A DNA stretch of 64,000 nt from Symsagittifera roscoffensis. Its lineage: Eukaryota; Xenacoelomorpha; Acoela; Convolutidae. The notes under the pieces were generated by a model. That model made no database searches, was not told the origin of the DNA, and saw only the letters and a list, made by a program, of their open reading frames with translations. The stretch is from NCBI RefSeq assembly GCF_963678635.1, contig NC_087069.1, positions 36,313,959-36,377,958 on the forward strand, in the 5' to 3' direction. The translations under genes and the position numbers were made by a program. Of this stretch, positions 47,289 through 59,384 are shown piece by piece; the first letter of the stretch is position 1, and each line of letters begins with the position of its first letter.

Positions 47289-49518
47289 GCTCTATCGGAA
47301 AAAGACATATCACAGATTCAGTGGCATTACCTGGCTATTTACTGCTTTTTTAATTGCTTGACTGTTAGTGGAATTTTGTTTGACGTGAGAACATTTCCCT
47401 GGATCAAAGTCGAGCTGTACACTGCAAGGAAACTTATGGTAGATATCTTCCAGCACATGCACAGTCTGTCGCCCAATTGACATCTAGGTGTGTTAAAATA
47501 GCGTTTGCTGACTAGTAATTTAAAGAAAAGCAATAGCATAACCTTATTGAACAAAATTTAGACAAAACATTTTCCTTTTTGCAGCTTTTTTAAAAGTTCA
47601 TTGATGTGACTAAAGGTTATGGCGATAATTCTAGATCTGATACTTTTTGTGATCTTTTGAAAAATAGCTTGAAAGTTCTACTAAGCCAGCTTAAAATAAC
47701 AGTAATAGCTTTGCTCTTTCCCCCTTTTTTCAAAAATTATCTTTAGTGGTGTGCACAGGTTTTTTTAAGAGTGGTCGACAAAGCGAAAGTTGAAGTAGAA
47801 CAGTTAACGTATATTTGATATAATTACAGGTTCAATTATTTCAGCTCTATCGAAAAAAGACATATCACAGATTCAGTGGCATTACCTGGCTATTTACTGC
47901 TTTTTTATTGCTGGACTGCTAGTGGTTTTTTGACTGACGTGAGAACATTTCTCTGGATCAAAGTCGAGCTGTACACTGCAAGGAAACTTATGGTAGATAT
48001 CTTCCAGCACATGCACAAACTGTCGCCCAATTGACATCTAGATTCGTTAAAATAGCGTTTGCTGAAAAGTAAGTTAAAGAAAAGCAAGTGCATAACCTTA
48101 TTTAACAAGATTTAGACAAAACCTTTTCCTTTCTGCAGCTTTTTTTTAAAGTTCATTGATGTGACTACAGGTTATGGCGATAATTCCAGATCTGATACGT
48201 TTTTGTGATCTTTTGAAAAATAGCTTGAAAATTTTACTAAGCCAGCTTAAAATAACTGTAATAGCTTTGCCCTTTCCCCTTTTTTTTCAAAAATTATCTT
48301 TAGTGGTGTGCACAGGTTTTTTTAAGAGTGGTCGACAAAGCGAAAGTTGAGGTAGAACAGTTAACGTATATTTGATATAATTACACTTTCAATTATTTCA
48401 GCTCTATCGGAAAAAGACATATCACAGATTCAGTGGCATTACCTGGCTATTTACTGCTTTTTTTTATTTCTTGACTGCTAGTGGATTTTTGTCTGACGTG
48501 AGAACATTTCTCTGGATCAAAGTCGAGCTGTACACTGCAAGGAAACGTATGGTAGATATCTTCCAGCACATGCACAATCTGTCGCCCAATTGACATCTAG
48601 GTGCGTTAAAATAGCGTTTGCTGACTTTTAAGTTGAAGAAAAGCAAGTGCATAACCCTATTGAACAAAATTTAGACAAAACCTATTCCTTTTTGCAGCTT
48701 TTTCTTAAAAGTTCATTGATGTGACTACAGGTTATGGCGATAATTCTAGATCTGATACTTCTTTGTGATCTTTTGAAAAATAGCTTGAAAGTTCTACTAA
48801 GCCAGCATAAAATAACAGTAATAGCTTTGCCCTTTCCCCTTTTTTTCAAAAATTATCTTAAGTGGTGTGCACAGGTTTTTTTAAGAGTGGTCGACAAAGC
48901 GATAGTTGAGGTAGAACAGTTAACATATATTTGATGTAATTACAGGTTCAATTATTTCAGCTCTATCGGAAAAAGACATATCACAGATTCAGTGGCATTA
49001 CCTGGCTATTTTCTGCTTTTTTTTATTGCTTGACTGCTAGTGGATTTTTGTTTGACGTGAGAACATTTCTCTGCATCCAATTCGAGCTGTACACTGCAAG
49101 GAAACTTATTGTAGATATCTTCCAGCGCATGCACAATCTGTCGCCCAATTGACATCGAGGTGCGTTAAAATAGCGTTTGCTGACAAGTAAGTTAAAGAAA
49201 AGCAAGTGCATAACCTTATTGAACAAAATTTAGACAAAACCTATTCCTTTTGGCAGCTTTTTTTAGAAGTTCATTGATGTGACTAAAGGTAATGGAGATA
49301 ATTCTAGATCTGATACTTTTTTGTGATCCTTTGAAAAATAGCTTGAAAGTTCTACTAAGCCAGCTTAAAATAACAGTAATAGCTTTGCCCTTTCCCCTTT
49401 TTTTCAAAAATTATCTTTAGTGGTGTGCAAATGTTTTTTTACGAGTGGTCGATAAAGCGAAAGTTGAGGTAGAACAGTTAACGTATATTTGATATAATTA
49501 CATGTTCAATTATTTCAG
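47289..49518 (+). repeat. 557-bp leader tandem array, four units
   Basis: Units start GCTCTATCGRAAAAAGACAT at 47289, 47844, 48401 and 48960, a period of 555-559 bp. Each unit ends AATTATTTCAG, a good splice acceptor. After the fourth unit this acceptor joins the ORF1-like exon at 49519. Frames inside the units (for example 47238-47480 or the minus-strand ones) are not conserved between units, so the array reads as non-coding leader/intron sequence. Confidence 0.85.
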
Positions 49519-49596
49519 CTAAATTGACGTCCCGAATTGAGCTTACCGTAAGCAATAGTAGTAACAGCGATCGCCGTCAAAACTTTAGCATTAGCT

Positions 49597-50397
49597 ATGG
49601 ATGCCCGATGGAAAGAGCTTGTGGGTGCGATAGCAGATGGGCCAACTCGTGAAGTCGTGAGTAAAATAATAACCGAGGTGGAAGAAAGTAAGTCAGAAAT
49701 TCTATCAAAATACGGGGAACTTAAAGATTTTGTTGATGAGTTAGATATTCGAGTGCGACAACAAGAGCGCTATACATCAAAGGATTCCATAATTGTCGAC
49801 AATCCCCCGTTTGATCCGCGTGATGAGAGGAAATTTTTAAGTAATGTGATACATTTTTTGGACAAATATCTCAAAGTCAAGATTTCGGGCAGTAGTTTGA
49901 AAGCTTTCCATATACTACCGAACAAATATTTGGATAGAAACATTATGCCTTCAGTCATAATCAAATTCATTTATTTCAATGACAAGTTTGAAGCCTACAA
50001 GAACCGGCGAAAACTAAAGTATGATGATCACAAAAATCCAATCAATGGTAAAACAATTTGGGTGAAAGAGCGGTTGCCTCCATTGGATGCTTATGTGAAA
50101 CGCTTGGCCGAGAGCAGAGGTTTTGTAACGACAACTCATAATTGTGCTGTGTCGGTTGTTTGTGACACAAGTTCCGGGAGGCAGAGATTTATACAAGTCA
50201 ATAATGAAAAAGACTTGAATGCATTGAAAAATCCAAGAGTTAAGGAAATGCAAAGAAATGATGGGCGTCAGTTTAGTAACCAAAAGGATGCAGTGCAGAA
50301 GAAGCGCCAACTGAGTGGTGGAAACCAGAAAGATATGTTTGGTTCAATGTCATCAGAAAAAAAAGTTTATCGAGAAAACTCGACAAAAAATGCTTAA
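49597..50397 (+). CDS. LINE ORF1p-like nucleic-acid-binding protein (266 aa)
   Basis: Intact frame in an exon that begins at 49519 after TATTTCAG; ATG 49597, stop TAA 50397. Residues 1-60 are charged and heptad-like, fitting a coiled coil. Residues 62-145 resemble the RRM-like core of LINE-1 ORF1p proteins (KDSIIVDNPPF, KAFHILPN, PSVIIKFIYFNDKFEAYKNR). Residues 150-210 resemble its C-terminal domain (LPPLDAYVKRLAESRGF, then DLNAL). The tail is basic. ORF1p-type proteins are known as RNA-binding chaperones. No reverse transcriptase lies next to this gene; a BEN-like gene and a DNA transposase do, so it probably works for a DNA transposon or was captured by it. A truncated copy of its 3' end lies at 58511. 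Confidence 0.65.
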   Translation: MDARWKELVGAIADGPTREVVSKIITEVEESKSEILSKYGELKDFVDELDIRVRQQERYTSKDSIIVDNPPFDPRDERKFLSNVIHFLDKYLKVKISGSSLKAFHILPNKYLDRNIMPSVIIKFIYFNDKFEAYKNRRKLKYDDHKNPINGKTIWVKERLPPLDAYVKRLAESRGFVTTTHNCAVSVVCDTSSGRQRFIQVNNEKDLNALKNPRVKEMQRNDGRQFSNQKDAVQKKRQLSGGNQKDMFGSMSSEKKVYRENSTKNA

Positions 50398-50782
50398 CCT
50401 GTCAACTTGTGACACAAAAAGAAAATTAAACTCAACACAAAAAATTTGTAGCAAAATTAAACTCTTCTTGTGACACAAAAAGAAAAAATTAAACTCAACT
50501 CAACTGAACTGAAAGATTGAATGAAACTTTCTTGTGAATTTTTGTTTTGGCTGTTACCTTGATTGATAACTTTGACACAAGAGCAAATCTTAAACAAAAA
50601 CACTTCTCATCAAGACTTTTTAAAACGTTCCAACAGTTTCTTTTTTCTTCCTTTCTGCTAGTCTTTCCTGGTAGTTGTAAAACTAATAAAATACATATTT
50701 TTAACAGTTTACTGTGAATTTTGTAGCAATCGGTAGCAAAAGTTTTTTCCGTCAACAAATTTATCACAGCCAAAAGTTTAGT

Positions 50783-51976
50783 GTTGCGATTTCCGTGGCT
50801 TTTAAATATTTAAATGACTTTTTCTTTGCAGCAGATCTGATGAGGGTTCAGCCGAACATGGGAAAAAAAGATTTGATTTGCTGCGACTTCCGCGGTGATC
50901 AGATTTTAAAAAAATTTTGATACTCAAGAAGAATTCTAAAACCAGACTCAGAACAGATTTCAGATGAAAAGCTTGCTGCGATTTTCGCGGCAGCCTGAAA
51001 CTTCTTAGTCAAATTCTTAGTCAAAAGTCCTTAGTCAAACTAGAAAGCATAATCAAAAATTAATTACGTATTGTACTTTGTTGCGACTTTCGCGACTATC
51101 TACTGCCAACTAGTTGATAGAATTCAATAAATTGAATTTATAAGATGCTGGTAAGCCTAAATTGTTTTACGAAAGACTTTTTTCACGCTTAAGCTATGTA
51201 GTTTTTTGCAATGGTTAAGAATTATCTATATATTTTTAATTTTATGCGGAATACAAGCAGCAGACTCTCCATAAGAGTCACTTTTCAATGGTCTCACTTT
51301 TGTGAAAAATATGTTGGAGAAAACGGCGAATTAGGAGTGAATAGCTTGCTGCGACTTGCGCGGCGATCCCAAACTGAGCAAGCTTTAAGTCAAATTAGAA
51401 AGCATAATGAAAAACTAATTACAAGATATATAGGTGTGTTGCGACTACCGCGACCAAATCTTTAAAAAAAAACATTCCTCATCACGACTTTTTTAAATGG
51501 TCCAACAGTTTCTTTGTTTCTTCTTTTTCCTTCCTTTCTGCTATGCATTCCTGGTATTTGTAAAACTCATAAAACACATATTTTTAACAGTTTACTGTGA
51601 ATTTTGTAGCAATCGATAGCAAAAGTTTTTTCCGTCAACAACTTCATCACAGCCAAAAGTTTAGTGCTGCGATTTCCGTGGCTTTTAGATATTTGAATGA
51701 CATTTTCTTTGCGGCAGACCTGATGAGGGTACAGCGGAACAAGGGAAAAAAATTTGATTTGCTGCGACTTCCGCGGTGATCAGTTTCTTAAAAAATTTCG
51801 ATACTCAAGAAAAATTTTAAAACCAGACGCAGAACAGATTTTAGATGAAAAGCTTGCTGCGATTTTCGCGGCAGCCTGAAATTTCTTAATCAAATTCTTA
51901 GTGAAAAGTCCTTATTCAAGTTAGAAAGCATAATCAAAAATTAATTACGAATTGTAGTTTGTTGCGACTTTTGCGA
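50783..51976 (+). repeat. motif array block 1 (10 copies of a 17-bp near-palindrome)
   Basis: Consensus GYTGCGAYTTYCGYGRY. Copies start at 50783, 50880, 50975, 51080, 51348, 51438, 51665, 51761, 51856 and 51960, about 95-105 bp apart with two larger gaps. The block is built from two long repeats (about 50580-51180 and 51475-52060). The dyad TGCGA-n-TCGCG suggests a protein-binding site. It lies just downstream of the ORF1-like gene. Confidence 0.8.
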
Positions 51977-52300
51977 CCATCTACTGTCAACTAGTTGATA
52001 AAATTAAATAAATTGAATTTATAAGATGCTGGTAAGCCTAAATTGTTTTAAATCAACTATTGTTGCTTGCATAAGATCTACTCATCTGATCTCTGAATGT
52101 GTGTTGATTTTATTAGTTTTGTTCTTCGACAACTAATCAGCTATTCGGACCGGTCTAAATTATGAAGCCGCCTCTTTTTCGTATGATGAGTGTTGTCTTT
52201 AGGTCTCCATGTAGTTGGAGCTTCATCTCCTTCCAGTTTTTCCCTCCCCTTTGATTTGTTTCTGAAATTCGATTTAACTCTTCTTTCGCTTTTCAGACAA

Positions 52301-53160
52301 ATGTCTTTCTGATTTTGTAAAGTTAATATAACTAGCTTCTAACTATCCAAATAAAAACCGATTTTGAACAACGAACGCGCGCTAGTCGAAGGAGTTTAAA
52401 TTACCGTGAATAAGTTCCACTTCTGGAGAGCAAAAAAGTAGGCGCTACAAAGAACTAAAAAAGTAAATGAGAGAGTTTCAAAAGTCGTAAACGCTCTATC
52501 GGAAAAAGACATATCACAGATTCAGTGGCATAACCTGGCAATTTACTGCTTTTTTTGTTGCTTGACTGCTAGTGGAATTTTGTCTGACGTGAGAACATTT
52601 CTCTGGATCAAAGTCGAGCTGTACACTGCAAGGAAACTTATGGTAGATATCTTCCAGCACATGCACAATCTGTCGCCCAATTGACATCTAGATTCGTGAA
52701 AATAGCGTTTGCTGACAAGTAAGTTAAAGAAAAGCAAGTGCATAACCTTATTGAACAAGATTTAGACAAAACCTATTCCTTTTTGCCGCTTTTTTTAGAA
52801 GTTCATTGATGTGACTACAGGTTATGGCGATAATTCTAGATCTGATACTTTTTTGCGATCTTTTGAAAAATAGCTTGAAAGTTCTACTAAGCCAGCTTAA
52901 ATTAACAGTGTTAGCATTGCCCTTTCCCCTTTTTTTCAAAAATTATCCTTAGTGGTGTGCCCAGGTTTTTTAAGAGTGGTCGACAAAGCGAAAGTTGAGG
53001 TAGAATAGTTAACGTATATTTGGTATAATTACAGGTTCAATTATTTCAGCTCTATCGGAAAATATCACAGATTCAGTGGCATTACCTGACTATTTGCTGC
53101 TTTTTTGCTTGACTGCTGGTGGATTTTTGTCTGACTTGAGAACATTTCTCTGGATCAAAG
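52301..53160 (+). repeat. leader copy 2 with one and a half 557-bp units
   Basis: 52301-52492 copies the leader at 47091. Array units follow at 52493 and 53049; the last is cut to about 110 bp. The truncated unit runs directly into the first exon of the BEN-like gene. Two different genes therefore have the same upstream architecture. Confidence 0.85.
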
Positions 53161-53199
53161 ATTTCAGATTGCTTGCTATTTATCAAAAACTTTATCAGA

Positions 53200-56100
53200 A
53201 TGAGTTTATCAAAAACGTTTGTTATTACCCATCAGCCTAGAACCCAGGCGACTCCTCTGCTTGACACTAGCAACTCTGTCAGCAAAAGTTCGGTCAACAA
53301 TGTAATCGATGAACCTGTCTTACCAGAGGTTAGTCGATGATTGAACATAATTATCAAATATTCAAAAAAATTAGCTTCCGACTTTCTAAGCAAAGTTTTT
53401 TTTTATCTCTAACCTAAAATACAACAATTAATCATCAACTAAAAACTTTAGGAATTCCAGCTAACTCTCACAGGAATTTGCAAGGAATTTCTTAAACAGT
53501 TTCTAGTTTGTTTTTAATATTTTCTCATTGATTTTTTCTGTAGGGTTCACAGAAAGCAAATAATACCGAGAATGTCAGTCAACTACCCCAGAGAAGAACC
53601 CGAGGGAAAAAAGAGGAACAGCAAAATGTGCTAATAGTCGAGAGAATTGCTAAGCAAAAACTGCAAGACCGTTTTTGGTTAATTTACGTGAACGATGACA
53701 ACACAGCGTCTGTAATAAGCGTTCTCCACAGTGGAATACAAATGAGCTATTCTGAAAGACAGTGCGCTGACGTGAGCAAGTTTTCAATACCTTTCATTTT
53801 TTATTTTTTCTATGCCAAGTTTATAGCAAAGGTCCTTATAAGCTTGTTGATTCAATTTTTTTGCTATGTGCTAGTTGAGATAAACTGCTTGAACAGCATC
53901 TTTTTAAAATTATTGCTGTTGAGAGCTGATTGCATATTTGAGTTAACAAATTTGTAATAGTTTTAGATTTCATCATTAACAGACATGTAATAGGTCTTTT
54001 ATTTAAAGCTTTGCAATCTGGAAACAAAATTTGTCTCAACAAAATACAAGTTGAAACATAATTTCCATGTTTTTGCATTTTATTTTGCTTAGCTTATGAC
54101 TGAAATTGAGGTGAAAGTTGGTACCGAAACTTACTCTGCATCAATTCGAGCCATTGGAGGCGAAACTTATTGTAACAATTGCTTGGCGGAACTGTCGGCA
54201 TTTATGGTTGAGTGGGCAGATCTAGGACTGCCAGGAGTTCCGAATCAATGTTTTGTCGAGCAGCAAGATGAAAACCCTGATAAAGAGAATGCCCATCAAA
54301 TGCTTGACGAAAGTAACATCGAAAACATAGATGAAGAAGTTCTCAATTTGACACCTGAAGATGTGTCTTCATACTTCGGAAAAAGTGACATTACACGAAG
54401 TCCCTTGGCTAGCACGGTTAGATACATTTTTTTCGACGTTTCCTAGTTTAGTTTCGAGTTTCTTGGTTTCAGTTTTTGATTAAAATGCTGAAAAAACAAA
54501 TAGATTAAAAAATAACTTGGAACCCACCAGAAAGTTTTCTAATTTTCATTAAGTTTCTTTGAATCTTTGTTGTTCCTTAATGCACAAAAAACCAAGAGTG
54601 GAAATTGAAACACATGAAATGAATCAGTTTAGGAGAAAGGTGAGAAATCGAATATACATTGCAATTTTTGTCATCAGATAAGTTTCTTGCTCTTTCTCAT
54701 TTTTTTCTCAGCCTACCATCTTTTTTTATAAAAAAGAATGTGCCTGTTCCCTGCTTCAAGCTCATTTGTTTTATTTGTTAGGTTAACACAGCTAATAGAA
54801 CTCTGCCACTCCTGAATAACTCAGGAAATATTAAACGAAAAACATCAACTCCTTATGCACTGCCAAAACCGAAGAAGAATTTGATCAGTTATGAACAAGC
54901 TGGAAAAGGTGTCACAGTCATTCAGGTAATTAGTGCTTTTTTCAGAAAAGTTTTCCAATTAAATAAGAATTGAAAATTTTTTCACTGATCGATCTGTTCA
55001 ATCTTTTTCGAAGACGAACTAAATTTGTAATGCAAACCGCTTAAGTGCAAAGAATATTAGTTCAAACTACTACTCAGGGAAAAATCATTTTGTTTTCTTG
55101 TAGTCGACTGATCAGAATGGAGCACAACAAGGATTATCAAAAGTTGTGGTTCAGCTTCAGGAAACTGTTGGGTGTTTACAGTCAACAACCCAAAAGTTAA
55201 CTACTGCTACAACAGTTTTGTGCAAAAGCCTAGACACTTTGGTTTCGCGAAATCTAGAAGAGATGACAAAACTGGCCAAGGTTATGAAACAAGTGGTAAG
55301 ATTTGCTTTATTCCTCAAAGAACGGTTTTGCTAAAAACCCAGCATCTCTGATCCCAGCTTCATTGATCCAGTTTTCTAAATTGGTTTAGGTTCAAGAAAA
55401 AAATTTGAAAATAATAGCTTGCTGTCAAAATCACAAAAGCTGCAATCTTAAAAACATTTTTTTGTCAAAATTAGAAAATTGAAAAAAGTTTAAAACTCTT
55501 CAATCCGTTTTTTTGTTTCAGTTTTGCGTTTCTGGTGGTAAAAGTAAAAAAAATATGACTTTTTGAACAGTTTACTGTGAATTTTAAAGAAATCGGTAGC
55601 AAAAAACTTTTTTCGTGAACAAATTTATCTAAAGAATTTTTAAAACTTAAGAGCTGCGATTTCCGCGGCTACTAATTACTTAATGATTTTTTGTGCAGGA
55701 GAATTGATGAGGGTTCACAACAAGAGAATAACTAGAAGGTCTGGTTTTCTGCGATTTTCGTGGTAATCAGGATTAAAAAAAGATCGAATCGATACTAAAA
55801 ATTAATTTTAAAACCAGATTCAGAACAGATTTCAGATGAAAGGCTTGCTGCGATTTCCGCGGCAGTCTGAAATTTAGCAAGTTCTTAGTCAGATTAGAGA
55901 GCATAATCAAAAAACAATTACAAATTGTTGAAGTGTGTTGCGACTTTCGCGACCAACTACTGCTAACTTCTTGATAGCATTAAATTACTCAATCTCAAAC
56001 TAGCGATCATTTGTTTCAGAAATGATAAACAACGTGAACTACTACTTTTGATAAAGGATTTTCGTTTTTGTTTTCCCAGTAAAAGTTGCCCAATGATCCA

Positions 56101-56780
56101 GTCTTTTAAAATGGTTTAGGTTCATAGAAAACCCTAAAAGAATAACTTTCTCTAAAAATCAAAAAGGCTGCAACCTAAAAAACTTTTTTTTTCAAAATGC
56201 CAAAATTTAAAAAAGTTTTCTATGCTTCCTCAAATTAAGTTAAGATTTTTTTAGGGTGACTCACAAGAACGTATGGGTTTTTTGAATCAACAAGCCCCCG
56301 ATGAGCTTGATAACTTGCAAAAAATAGAGCATAATGGAATAAATCTTGTAAGTGTGAAAGGATCAACGCCGAACTTATGGGGTCGTGCAGTTGCAAGAGT
56401 TCTGTTCAGTGACAAAGAACTCGAGGACTATGTTCTGGAGCCAGGGCGAATTGACCGGAATACTCGAGCTGAGTTTCCGTCCCCAACTAGAATTGATAAA
56501 TTGAAAAGTGAGTAAAACAACAATGAGCAAATTTATGGTAGATATTTTTAACCCTTGCAATTTTGAGTGCATTTTCTTGTTGTTTGCTGAAAAAATTTAA
56601 AAATATATAAACGTTTGTTTGGTTTTAGCTGCATGTGGAGTTCGCTGGTCTATGTGTAACCGACCGCAAGTTGCCTTTCATCAAATGAAAGAAGGTTTCA
56701 ACGCAGTTGGGGTTGAGAACAAATCCAAGCGAGCTTTGTTCGCAAGAAAGCAGGAAATTGAAGGAAATAAAAGCATGTGA
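53200..56780 (+). CDS. BEN-domain-like protein, seven exons (473 aa)
   Basis: Exons 53200-53328, 53544-53771, 54093-54416, 54782-54925, 55104-55295, 56255-56507 and 56629-56780. All have GT-AG borders. The first five junctions are phase 0 and the last is phase 1, and the joined frame is open for 473 codons to TGA 56780. Residues 1-340 are mostly polar. Exon 5 (276-339) is helix- and Gln/Leu-rich and may be a coiled coil. Residues about 370-465 resemble a BEN domain (LWGRAVARVLFSDKELEDYV, SPTRIDKLK, ACGVRW). BEN domains bind DNA and occur in chromatin factors, viruses and transposons. Gene context suggests the DNA-binding partner of the transposase at 60335. The exon structure is strong; the domain call is from pattern memory. 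Confidence 0.7.
55653..55953 (+). repeat. motif array block 2 (4 copies), in an intron
   Basis: Copies of the 17-bp motif start at 55653, 55748, 55847 and 55937, inside intron 5 of the BEN-like gene. The second is weaker (TCTGCGATTTTCGTGGT). Flanks match block 1 (TTTACTGTGAATTTT, AACCAGATTCAGAACAG). Confidence 0.8.
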
Positions 56781-56781
56781 T

Positions 56782-58500
56782 CATTTGGTGCTATAACGCA
56801 TGTGCATTTTATTTAATTTTGAGCAAAATTAAATTCCTCAGGCTTCTCCAAAAAGTTGCAGATAATTGTTTTGCTGCCTTTGTCTTGATTTATTTTTATT
56901 TCAGACCGTTTCACTTTCTCTGAATTATATTGCTGTATTACTATATATATGTAGTATAAAATTAAGTTTGAAATTGTGAGAAATTGGTGTCGCCAAACAT
57001 GAGTAATTTGGTTGGTTTTGTCTGTTCGTTAACCGGTTCTTTCTAATTCAATTGTTGGCTTTCATGAGCGAAATGCCGATGCATTTGAAAGAAGACATTC
57101 AAATATTATTGAAATGGTTACTGTTCTTTTTGTTCCGTATGCACAGTAAACATTTGGTGCTATAACGCATCTGCATTTTATTTAATTTTGAGCAAAATTA
57201 AATGCATCAGGCTTCTCCAAAAAGTTGCAGATAATTGATTTTATGCCTTTGTCTTGATTTATATTTATTTCAGACCGTTCCACTTTCTCCGAATTATATT
57301 GCTGTATTACTATATATATGTAGTATAAAATTAAATTTGAAATTGTGAGAAATTGGTGTCGCCAAACGTGACTAATTTGGTTGGTTTTGTCTGTTCGTTA
57401 ACCGGTTCTTTCTAATTCAATTGTTGGCTTTCATGAGCGAAATGCCGATGCATTTGAAAGAAGACATTCAAATATTATTGAAATGGTTACTGTTCTTTTT
57501 GTTCCGTTTGCACAGTAATATTTGGTGCTAAAACGCATGTGCATTTTATTTAATTTTGAGCAAAATTAAATTCCTCAGGCTTCTACAAAAAGTTGCAGAT
57601 AATTGTTTTGCTGCCTTTGTCTTGATTTATATTTATTTCAGACCGTTTCACTTTCTCTGAATTATATTGCTGTATTACTATATATATGTAGTATAAAATT
57701 AAGTTTGAAATTGTGAGAAATTGGTGTCGCCAAACATGAGTAATTTGGTTGGTTTTGTCTGTTCGTTAACCGGTTCTTTCTAATTCAATTGTTGGCTTTC
57801 ATGAGCGAAATGCCGATGCATTTGAAAGAAGACATTCAAATATTATTGAAATGGTTACTGTTCTTTTTGTTCCGTATGCACAGTAAACATTTGGTGCTAT
57901 AACGCATCTGCATTTTATTTAATTTTGAGCAAAATTAAATGCATCAGGCTTCTCCAAAAAGTTGCAGATAATTGATTTTATGCCTTTGTCTTGATTTATA
58001 TTTATTTCAGACCGTTCCACTTTCTCTGAATTATATTGCTGTATTACTATATATATGTAGTATAAAATTAAATTTGAAATTGTGAGAAATTGGTGTCGCC
58101 AAACGTGACTAATTTGGTTGGTTTTGTCTGTTCGTTAACCGGTTCTTTCTAATTCAATTGTTGGCTTTCATGAGTGAAATGCCGATGCATTTGAAAGAAG
58201 ACATTCAAATATTATTGAAATGGTTACTGTTCTTTTTGTTCCGTTTGCACAGTAAACATTTGGTGCTAAAACGCATGTGCATTTTATTTAATTTTGAGCA
58301 AAATTAAATTCCTCAGGCTTCTCCAAAAAGTTGCAGATAATTGTTTTGCTGCCTTTGTCTTGATTTATATTTATTTCAGACCGTTCCACTTTCTCTGAAT
58401 TATATTGCTGTATTACTATATATATGTAGTATAAAATTAAATTTGAAATTGTGAGAAATTGGTGTCGCCAAACGTGACTAATTTGGTTGATGTTGTCTGT
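56782..58500 (+). repeat. 369-bp satellite, 4.7 units with alternating types
   Basis: Units begin at the ATTTGGTGCTAWAACGCA mark, near 56782, 57151, 57518, 57888 and 58257 (367-370 bp apart). Units 1, 3 and 5 share CATGTGCATTT and AATTCCTCAGG. Units 2 and 4 share CATCTGCATTT and AATGCATCAGG. The true repeat is thus a ~738-bp dimer. The array starts two bases after the BEN-like stop codon, so it forms the 3' flank of that gene. Confidence 0.9.
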
Positions 58501-58510
58501 TCGTCAGTTA

Positions 58511-58648
58511 AGTAACCAAAAGATTGCAGTGCAGAAGAAGCGCCAACTGAGTGGTGGAAACCAGAAAGACATGTTTGGTTCAATGTCATCAGAAAAAAAA
58601 GTTTATCGAGAAAACTCGACAAAAAATGCTCAACCTGTCAACTTTTGA
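58511..58648 (+). pseudogene. 3'-end copy of the ORF1-like gene
   Basis: Matches the last ~40 codons of the gene at 49597 (NQKIAVQKKRQLSGG against NQKDAVQKKRQLSGG). The original stop TAA has become CAA, extending the frame to a TGA at 58646. Everything 5' is missing; satellite sequence precedes it. The duplication runs on through motif block 3, matching 50398-51135. Confidence 0.85.
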
Positions 58649-58953
58649 CACGAAAAGAAAAAAATTAAACTCAACGTTAATTGAAAGATTGAATGAAACT
58701 TTCTTGTGAATTTTTGTTTTGGCTGTTACCTTGATTGATAATTTTGACACAAGAGCAAATCTCAAAAAAAACACTTCTCATCACGACTTTTTAAAACGTT
58801 CCAACAGTTTCTTTTTTGTTTCTTTCTGCTAGTCATTCCTGGTAGTTGTAAAACTAATAAAATACATATTTTTATTAGTTTACTGTGAATTTTGTAGCAA
58901 TCGGTAGCAAACGTTTTTTCCGTCAACAAATTTATCACAGCCAAAAGTTTAGT

Positions 58954-59249
58954 GTTGCGATTTCCGTGGCTTTTAAATATTTAAATGACTTTTTCTTTGC
59001 AGCAAATCTGATGAGGGTTCAGCCGAACATGGGAAAAAAAGATTTGATTTACTGCGACTTCAGCGGTGATCAGATTTTAAAAAAATTTTGATACTCAAGA
59101 AGAATTTTAAAACCAGACTCAGAACAGATTTCAGATGAAAAGCTTGCTGCGATTTTCGCGGCAGCCTGGAACTTAGCAAGTCCTTAGTCAAATTAGAAAG
59201 TATAGTCAAAAAGTTATTACGAATTGTAGTGTGTTGCGATTTTCGCGAC
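58954..59249 (+). repeat. motif array block 3 (4 copies)
   Basis: 17-bp motif copies start at 58954, 59051 (ACTGCGACTTCAGCGGT, degraded), 59146 and 59233. The block is the duplicate of the first half of block 1. Confidence 0.8.
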
Positions 59250-59384
59250 GATCTACTGTCAACTAGTTAATAGCATTAAATAAATCGATTTTATAAGGTG
59301 CTGGTAAGCCTAAATTGTTTTACGAAAGAATTTTTTCACGCTTGAGCTATGTCGGTCATTTATTGCAATGGTCAAGAATATACA

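Noticed and set aside
47238-47480. 80-codon plus frame in the leader array
   Set aside because: Not conserved in the other array units, where it is broken; the repeated feature is the splice acceptor, not the frame.
47339-49226. Recurring minus-strand frames (about 67-71 codons) in the array
   Set aside because: They recur only because the 557-bp units repeat; no domain likeness, start context or splice sites.
47289-49518. Regular array considered as CRISPR
   Set aside because: Units are 557 bp and near-identical throughout, with no repeat-spacer structure; the genome is eukaryotic.
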